64,000 nucleotides of DNA from Nonomuraea candida (GTDB taxonomy: Bacteria > Actinomycetota > Actinomycetes > Streptosporangiales > Streptosporangiaceae): contig NZ_JOAG01000016.1 of the NCBI RefSeq assembly GCF_000725485.1, forward strand, positions 62,001 to 126,000, read 5' to 3'. This document shows, one piece after another, positions 59,143-64,000 of the stretch. How positions within the stretch are numbered: position 1 is the stretch's first letter; every line of letters begins with the position of its first letter. The notes beneath the pieces were generated by a model. That model searched no databases. It had not been told where the DNA came from and was given only the letters and a program-made list of their open reading frames with translations. Both the position numbers and the translations under genes were made by a program.

Positions 59143-60585
59143 ATGATCCCCCTGCTCAGCGTCGTCGTACCGATCTACAACGTGGAGCCGTACCTGGCCG
59201 AGTGCCTCAAGTCGCTGGCCGCCCAGACCCTGGGCGACATCGAGGTGATCCTGGTGGACGACGGCTCCGTGGACGGCAGCCGGCGCGTCGCGGAGGACTT
59301 CGCGGCGATGGACGACCGGTTCCTGCTGCTCGGGCAGCGCAACCTGGGGCCGGGGCCGGCCCGCAACCAGGGGATCAGGCAGGCGCGCGGCACGTACCTG
59401 GCCTTCGCCGACGGCGACGACGTGGTGCCGCCGGAGGCGTACGAACTGCTCGTCGGCAGCCTCGGCGAGACCGGCTCCGACCTGGCGTGCGGCGCGGTGC
59501 GGCGGCTGGTGGACGGCGCCCTGGAGGAGTCGATCCTGCACGAGAAGGTGTTCCGGCGGCCGGAGCTGTGCACCCACGTCACCGACAAGCAGGTGCTGGT
59601 GCGCGACCGCACCGTGTGGAACAAGGTCTACCGGCGCGACTTCTGGGAGCGGGCGGGCCTGGCCTTCCCCGCCGGCATCTACGAGGACGTGCCCGTCGCC
59701 ATGCAGGCCCACGTGCTGGCCACCAGCGTGGACATGGTGGGCGAGGTGGTCTACCACTGGCGCAAGCGTGAGGAGGGGGCGGACTCGATCACCCAGCGCC
59801 GCTCCGAGCTGCCCAACCTGCGCGAGCGGCTGGCGGCCATCCGCTCGGTGCGCGCCTTCCTCGACGAGCGGGCGCCCGAGCTGCTCGACGGCTTCGACGC
59901 GCTGGTGCTGGAGAAGGACACGGTCTTCCTGTTCCAGGCGCTGGAGCGGTGCGAGGGCGATCCGGGGCCGCTGCTGGAGCTGGCGCACGACTGGATGAAC
60001 ACGCTGGGCCCGCACGTGCCGGCCGCCGCGCCGTCGCTGCGCCGCCTGGAGCTGCACCTGCTGCGCCGCGGCCTGCTCCCGGAGCTGCGCGCCGTGCGGG
60101 AGTTCCGGCGCGGGCGCGAGGACGTCGCCCGCGTGGTGCCGCGCGGTTTCCGCACCGTCAACTGGTACGGCGACTACCCCTTCTTCCGCGACCGCCGCCT
60201 GCGCATCCCGGACGAGGTGTTCGACGCCCGCGACGAGCTCAAGGTCGTCGCCAGGGTCGAGAAGTGCGAGTGGACCGGCGCCGAGTTCCTGCTGCGCGCC
60301 CACGTGGCCGTGCACCGGGTCGATCGCAGGGTCACCAGGGTGGACCTGTGGCTCAGCGACGGCCGCCGCCGGGTGCCCCTGGAGGTGCGGCGGCGGGGCC
60401 GGCACGGCGTCACGGCCGTCATCGACCCCGGCCGGCTCGCCGGCCCGGGGCCCTGGCGGCTGCAGGTGCGGGCCGAGCTGCGCGGCCTGGTGCTCAAGGG
60501 CTGGTGCAGGGACGGCGAGGCCAACACCGCGTGGCGGTTCTCCGTGCCGGGTTGGTCAAGAAGCGGCATGGACATGCCCCAGTAG
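59143..60585 (+). CDS. GT2 glycosyltransferase with extra C-terminal domain (paralogue B)
   Basis: 480 aa. The GT2 domain (about 1-210) reads LLSVVVPIYNVEPYLAECLKSLAAQTL, VDDGSVDGS, FADGDDVVPPEAYELLV, VRDRTVWNKVYRRDFWERAGL, YEDVPVAM and VVYHWRKREEGADSITQRR, matching the GT2 at 51445 closely block by block. The C-terminal part (NWYGDYPFFRDRRLRIPDEVFDARDELKVV, then beta strands) is a shorter version of the same unknown domain. AAGGAG precedes the ATG. The CDP-alcohol phosphotransferase gene follows within 50 bases on the same strand. Confidence 0.9.
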   Translation: MIPLLSVVVPIYNVEPYLAECLKSLAAQTLGDIEVILVDDGSVDGSRRVAEDFAAMDDRFLLLGQRNLGPGPARNQGIRQARGTYLAFADGDDVVPPEAYELLVGSLGETGSDLACGAVRRLVDGALEESILHEKVFRRPELCTHVTDKQVLVRDRTVWNKVYRRDFWERAGLAFPAGIYEDVPVAMQAHVLATSVDMVGEVVYHWRKREEGADSITQRRSELPNLRERLAAIRSVRAFLDERAPELLDGFDALVLEKDTVFLFQALERCEGDPGPLLELAHDWMNTLGPHVPAAAPSLRRLELHLLRRGLLPELRAVREFRRGREDVARVVPRGFRTVNWYGDYPFFRDRRLRIPDEVFDARDELKVVARVEKCEWTGAEFLLRAHVAVHRVDRRVTRVDLWLSDGRRRVPLEVRRRGRHGVTAVIDPGRLAGPGPWRLQVRAELRGLVLKGWCRDGEANTAWRFSVPGWSRSGMDMPQ

Positions 60586-60633
60586 TTCCAGACAGTAATC
60601 GTTCCGGCGCGCCGCGTGGTCATGCTGGAAGCC

Positions 60634-61464
60634 ATGAGGACCTATTCGCTGGACGACGTCCACGAGACACGCAAGCGGAGAGACTCCTGGTGGACCGTGT
60701 ATTTCGTGGACCCGGTCGCCTGCCGGGTCGCGCTGCCCGTCGCCAACCGCACACGGATGACGCCCAACGAGCTCACCGTGTTCTCGCTGGTCCTCGGCAT
60801 GGTGTCCGCCGTCTTTTTCGCATCGAACCAGCTCATAGCGGGCGCCTGCTTCTTCTATCTGAGCTTCATGATCGACTGCGTGGACGGCAAAATAGCCCGG
60901 CTCAAGGGCACGGGGACGCCCTTCGGCCTCTGGCTCGACTACGTGGGGGACCGCATCCGGGTGGTGCTGTGCGCCGGAGGGCTGGCGTACGGGCAGTACA
61001 CGCTGACCGGTGACGTGCGCTACGTGGTGCTCGGCGCGGCGGTGGCCGTGCTGGACCTGTTCAGGTACGTCAACGCGCCGCAGATGAAGCGCGTGCGCGA
61101 GGCCGTCAGGGAGGAGCGGCAGGAGCCGGAGCCGGACCCGGACCCGATGACCGTGGACCTGCACGACCCGGAGCCGCCGGGGCGGGGGCCCCGGCCGCGC
61201 GCCTTCTTCCGGCTCTTCAGGCGGCTCAACCGGTTCCTGGCCCGCCACCGCGTCCGTTCGCACCTGGTCAGCGGCATCGAGTTCCACGCGGCGGTGTTCG
61301 TGATCGCGCCCCTTGCGGGGGCATGGGCGCTGATCCCGCTCGCCGTGCTCGCGGGGCTCCTGCTGCTGGCCAACGAGGTCTTCCTCGTCTACCGGATGTG
61401 GATCTTCACGCGCAGGCACGGCGTGGGCTCGTCTCAGGAGAGCCGAGAGCACGTTCTCGTCTAA
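60634..61464 (+). CDS. CDP-alcohol phosphatidyltransferase family protein
   Basis: 276-aa integral membrane enzyme. The signature D-x2-D-G-x2-A-R-x8-G-x3-D-x3-D is complete: Asp81, Asp84, Gly85, Ala88, Arg89, Gly98, Asp102, Asp106. Transfers a phospho-alcohol from a CDP-linked donor to an acceptor. Helices occur at about 45-80 and 105-150 and near the C-terminus. An acidic Pro-rich loop (about 158-180, EPEPDPDPMTVDLHDPEPPG) is unusual. ATG at 60634 is preferred over ATG 60622 and GTG 60616. In this locus it could make a lipid-linked or glycerol/inositol-phosphate building block; the exact alcohol is unknown. Confidence 0.88.
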   Translation: MRTYSLDDVHETRKRRDSWWTVYFVDPVACRVALPVANRTRMTPNELTVFSLVLGMVSAVFFASNQLIAGACFFYLSFMIDCVDGKIARLKGTGTPFGLWLDYVGDRIRVVLCAGGLAYGQYTLTGDVRYVVLGAAVAVLDLFRYVNAPQMKRVREAVREERQEPEPDPDPMTVDLHDPEPPGRGPRPRAFFRLFRRLNRFLARHRVRSHLVSGIEFHAAVFVIAPLAGAWALIPLAVLAGLLLLANEVFLVYRMWIFTRRHGVGSSQESREHVLV

Positions 61465-61503
61465 ATCTTTCCGTCGTCTAGTTGCCTCGGGGGTTACTAC
61501 GAC

Positions 61504-62541
61504 ATGTCCGACCGACCTGTCTTCGTCATCGGATGTCCGCGGTCCGGCACCACGATGCTCCAGCTCATGCTCCACTCGCACCCCCGGATGGCGGTGCCGC
61601 CGGAGACGCGCTTCCTCATTCCCGCCTACTACCGGCGCCGCACCTGGGGCGACCTGCGCGTCGCCCAGCGCCGCCGCGCGCTGGCGGAGTGGATCGCGAC
61701 CGACCGCAGCACGAAGTTCCGCGAGCTCAAGATCGACAAGAACGAGTTCGTCCGGCAGGCCGTGGAGGGCCCCGGCTCGCTCGGCTCGGTGATCGGCACG
61801 GCCTTCCGCATGTACGCCGACCGCTTCGACAAGGCCCGCTGGGGCGACAAGCGGCCCAGCTACGTCAAGCAGGTGGACCTGCTGCTGCGGCTCTTCCCCG
61901 ACGCCCAGTTCGTCCATCTCATCAGGGACGGCCGCGACTGCGTGGCCTCGCTGAAGGAGATGCCCTGGTACACGCTGGACTCCTTCCACGCCGTCTCCAC
62001 CTGGGCCGAGGCCATCGACGCCGGCGGCCGGCTCAAGCGCACGCTGGCCGCCGACACGTACTACGAGCTGCGGTACGAGGACCTCACCGACGACCCGATG
62101 ACCGAGCTGAAGAAGCTCTGCCACTTCCTGGAGGAGGACTTCTCGCCGAGCATGATCTCCCCGCGCGAGGCGGCCAGCGTGGCGGTGCCGCAGCACAAGG
62201 TCTGGCACAGCAACACCCACCGCGAGGTCACCCGCAGCCGGGTCGGGAGCTGGGCGAACCGGCTCGACGACTGGGAGATCGCCCTGTGCGAGCACATGCT
62301 CGGCGACCGCCTGGAGTCCATGGGGTACGAGCTGAGCGGCGCGCCCAAGCCGGCCAAGGAGCACGTCGTGGCCTGCCAGAAGACGATGCAGAAGCGCAAG
62401 GCCAGCCGGATGCGCAAGGGCATGCGCGACCGCTTCAACCGGCTGCGCGAGCCCAGCCCGGTGGCCGCCCTGCTCACCACCCGCCAGCGCTCGATGGCCG
62501 GCGTCCCGCAGCAGCGCAAGGAGCTCACCGAGCCCGTCTAG
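61504..62541 (+). CDS. Sulfotransferase family protein
   Basis: 345 aa, PAPS-dependent fold. The 5'-phosphosulfate loop is VFVIGCPRSGTTMLQLMLHSHP at residues 6-27. The 3'-phosphate motif is QFVHLIRDGRDCVASLKEMPW near residue 137. ELRYEDLTDDPMTELKKLCHFLEE and the C-terminal WANRLDDWEIALCEHMLGDRLESMGY are typical. The basic tail (KRKASRMRKGMRDRFNRLRE) may contact membrane or anionic polymer. It probably sulfates a glycan made by the locus. No PAPS synthesis genes are in the window. 40 bases after the CDP-alcohol gene, likely same operon. Confidence 0.9.
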   Translation: MSDRPVFVIGCPRSGTTMLQLMLHSHPRMAVPPETRFLIPAYYRRRTWGDLRVAQRRRALAEWIATDRSTKFRELKIDKNEFVRQAVEGPGSLGSVIGTAFRMYADRFDKARWGDKRPSYVKQVDLLLRLFPDAQFVHLIRDGRDCVASLKEMPWYTLDSFHAVSTWAEAIDAGGRLKRTLAADTYYELRYEDLTDDPMTELKKLCHFLEEDFSPSMISPREAASVAVPQHKVWHSNTHREVTRSRVGSWANRLDDWEIALCEHMLGDRLESMGYELSGAPKPAKEHVVACQKTMQKRKASRMRKGMRDRFNRLREPSPVAALLTTRQRSMAGVPQQRKELTEPV

Positions 62542-62580
62542 CGCGGGTGCCGCCAACCCCCTGCGTCATGCGGCGCGTTC

Positions 62581-62666
62581 AGCGCTCGGCGTCATATGGC
62601 TCGCTCAGCGCTCGGCGTCATATGGCTCGCTCAGCGCTCGGCGTCATATGGCTCGCTCAGCGCTCG
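62581..62666. repeat. 26-bp tandem repeats (3.3 copies) at the GT4 stop codon
   Basis: Three identical units (AGCGCTCGGCGTCATATGGC plus TCGCTC) lie at 62581-62606, 62607-62632 and 62633-62658, with a partial fourth to 62666 and a degenerate unit before (62555-62580). The last unit contains the stop of the leftward GT4 gene (62657-62659). Confidence 0.95.
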
Positions 62667-63715
62667 ATGTGGGCGAAGAGGGACTCCCAGCGGTCCAGCA
62701 CGTGGTCGAGGCGGAACGCCTCGGCCCGTGCGCGGGCGTCGGCCCCCAGCCGCCGCCGCTCCTCCTCATCGTCCACCAGCCGCGCCAGCTCCGCCGCGAA
62801 CGCCGCCACGTCACCCGGCGGCACCAGCACCGGCCCCGCCGAGCGCACCCCGCCCGACACGTCGAACGCCACCGCCGGCACCCCGTGCGCCGCCGACTCC
62901 AGCAACACGATCGGCAGCCCCTCGTGCTCGCTGGTCAGGCCCAGGATCGAGGCGTTCAGGTACTCGGCGGGCATGTGCGCGGCCGGCACCAGCCCCCTGA
63001 ACACCACCCGGTCCGCCACGCCCTCCCGCTCCGCGTGCGCGCGCAGCCGGGCCGCCTCGGCCCCGTCGCCGATGAGGTGCAGCTCCCACGGCGGCGGCGC
63101 GCCCGAGCGGGCGAACGCGCTGATCAGCCGGTCGAACCGCTTGACCCCTTCCAGCCGGCCCACGCCGAGCACCCGGGGCGAATCCAGGCCGGACATCCGC
63201 TCCGGCCAGTCCGCCAGCGGGTTCGGCAGCGCGCCGGCGTTGGGCAGCAGCGCGTGCTCGGAGAAGCGCAGGGCGTCGTCCTCGCTGAGGAAGAGCGCCT
63301 GGTCCAGGTCGGGGTAGTGGCGCCTGATCGAGGCCAGGTGCCAGCAGTCGCGGGCGTGGTCGTACGAGCCGTGGTACTGGCCGATCGGCCGCAGCCCGCG
63401 CGGCAGCAGCCGGGCCGTCCTGGCCACCACCGACGGCGAGGTCATGACCGCGTAACCGGGGCCGAGCTCCCGCAGCAGCGCCCGCAGCCGCCGGTCGGCC
63501 CTCCGGCGGGCCAGCGGGCCCTCGGCCGGTCCGCGGCCGATCACGTGCCGGTGGTAGAGGGGGCGCTCCACGTACCGGAAGGGCCTGGCGGCCCGGCGCA
63601 GGCCGATCACGTGCACCTCGTGCCCCCGCCCGGCCAGGCCCTGGGCCAGGGTGTGGGTGACCTGCTGGACGCCGCCCAGGGTGTCGGCGTCCAGGCAGGT
63701 GAAGACGACGGTCAC
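62657..63715 (-). CDS. GT4 family glycosyltransferase
   Basis: 352 aa, GT-B fold. N-terminal TVVFTCLDADTLGGVQQVTHTLAQGLAGRGHEVHVIGL binds the acceptor. The C-terminal half has VLGVGRLEGVKRFDRLISAFARSG, LIGDGAEAARLRAHAE, VVFRGLVP and the nucleotide-sugar E-x7-E motif in TSEHEGLPIVLLESAAHGVP. Sugar and acceptor unknown. GTG at 63715 overlaps the TagF-like stop (GTGA), so the two are translationally coupled and likely serve the same polymer. Confidence 0.92.
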   Translation of the reverse strand: MTVVFTCLDADTLGGVQQVTHTLAQGLAGRGHEVHVIGLRRAARPFRYVERPLYHRHVIGRGPAEGPLARRRADRRLRALLRELGPGYAVMTSPSVVARTARLLPRGLRPIGQYHGSYDHARDCWHLASIRRHYPDLDQALFLSEDDALRFSEHALLPNAGALPNPLADWPERMSGLDSPRVLGVGRLEGVKRFDRLISAFARSGAPPPWELHLIGDGAEAARLRAHAEREGVADRVVFRGLVPAAHMPAEYLNASILGLTSEHEGLPIVLLESAAHGVPAVAFDVSGGVRSAGPVLVPPGDVAAFAAELARLVDDEEERRRLGADARARAEAFRLDHVLDRWESLFAHIER

Positions 63716-64000
63716 CGCGCGGCCCCCTCGAAGAAGTCGGTGACGATCCTGGCCGCCGCGTCGCCGCGCTCGTCGGCGCACCACAGGTCGCGGAAGGCCG
63801 CGTACCTGGCGGCGTAGGAGGCGTGCACGGCCGGCAGGTCGCGCAGCGCCGCCACCAGCTCCTCCGTCGTGGTGACGCACGGGCCGGGGGCGATGGCGGG
63901 CAGGTCGTGGTAGACGCCGCGCTCGGAGAGGCGGTAGTCGTCCCAGTCGTCGATGTAGAACAGCATGGGCTTGCCCGTCACCGCGTAGTCGCACATCACC
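63712..64000 (-). CDS. CDP-glycerol glycerophosphotransferase family protein (3' part)
   Basis: Only the C-terminal ~95 residues are in the window; the gene continues beyond base 64000. MCDYAVTGKPMLFYIDDWDDYRLSERGVYHDLPAIAPGPCVTTTEEL is the classic end of TagF/TarF-type enzymes (compare D-Y-A-x-x-x-K-P-x-x-F-Y and the G-x-Y-x-D segment), followed by YAARYAAFRDLWCADERGDAAARIVTDFF. Such enzymes add glycerol- or ribitol-phosphate to wall teichoic acids at the inner membrane face. Its presence supports a teichoic-type polymer. The active-site His region lies outside the window. Confidence 0.85.
   Translation of the reverse strand, partial: VMCDYAVTGKPMLFYIDDWDDYRLSERGVYHDLPAIAPGPCVTTTEELVAALRDLPAVHASYAARYAAFRDLWCADERGDAAARIVTDFFEGAAR

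Overview
The window is a single stretch of very GC-rich DNA with many GTG starts, 4-base ATGA/GTGA gene overlaps and the order sigma factor - DUF5319 - guaB - guaB3, with guaA further on. This points to an actinomycete. The gene mix (DUF5319, ECF42 sigma, beta-propeller lipoprotein, short GntR regulators) fits the Streptosporangiales/Nonomuraea type, but that narrower placement is inference. No rRNA, tRNA, CRISPR array, insertion sequence or prophage was seen.

Layout. (1) 1-8.7 kb: a SigD/ShbA-like sigma factor followed by an overlapping 57-codon ORF that resembles the sigma-binding segment of the anti-sigma factor RsdA; DUF5319; a TrmB/LuxR-like regulator; IMP dehydrogenase guaB and its paralogue guaB3; an ECF42-type sigma factor; a GNAT. 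(2) 8.7-15.4 kb: a tightly coupled amino-sugar catabolic operon (SIS isomerase/deaminase, NagA deacetylase, PfkB kinase, class II aldolase) divergent from a DeoR repressor, then glpD. (3) 15.4-26.1 kb: a secreted subtilisin, a beta-propeller lipoprotein behind a membrane Ser/Thr kinase, a small secreted protein, a GNAT, a DUF885 metallopeptidase-like protein, an SDR and a membrane protein. (4) 26.2-33.2 kb: guaA; an AbiEi/AbiEii toxin-antitoxin pair behind a 22-bp inverted repeat; a SnoaL/CopZ pair divergent from TetR; a short GntR; LysR; VOC. (5) 33.4-38.8 kb: a serine hydrolase with a small partner, then a response regulator-PP2C / CHASE3 histidine kinase / response regulator operon.

(6) 38.8-64 kb is a cell-surface glycan locus. 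A leftward operon encodes ACP, FabG-like SDR, AMP-ligase, LuxE-like synthetase, LuxC-like acyl-CoA reductase, a large GT-C-like membrane protein, a GT2/GtrA protein and a methyltransferase. To its right are an unrecognised low-GC gene, a methyltransferase-like coiled-coil protein, two paralogous long GT2 enzymes and a complete set of pseudaminic-acid-type genes (pseB, pseC, pseG, pseI, pseH and an SpsF-like cytidylyltransferase). A CDP-alcohol phosphotransferase, a sulfotransferase, a GT4 and the end of a TagF-like glycerophosphotransferase follow. Together they suggest a nonulosonic-acid-containing, teichoic/teichulosonic-type wall polymer with an unusual acyl or aldehyde modification. The individual enzyme families are read from the sequence; the polymer is inference.

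A repeated theme is short tandem repeats (8, 20, 26 and 77 bp) sitting exactly at or just after stop codons, and Gly/Pro-rich, repeat-encoded insertions inside otherwise ordinary enzymes.
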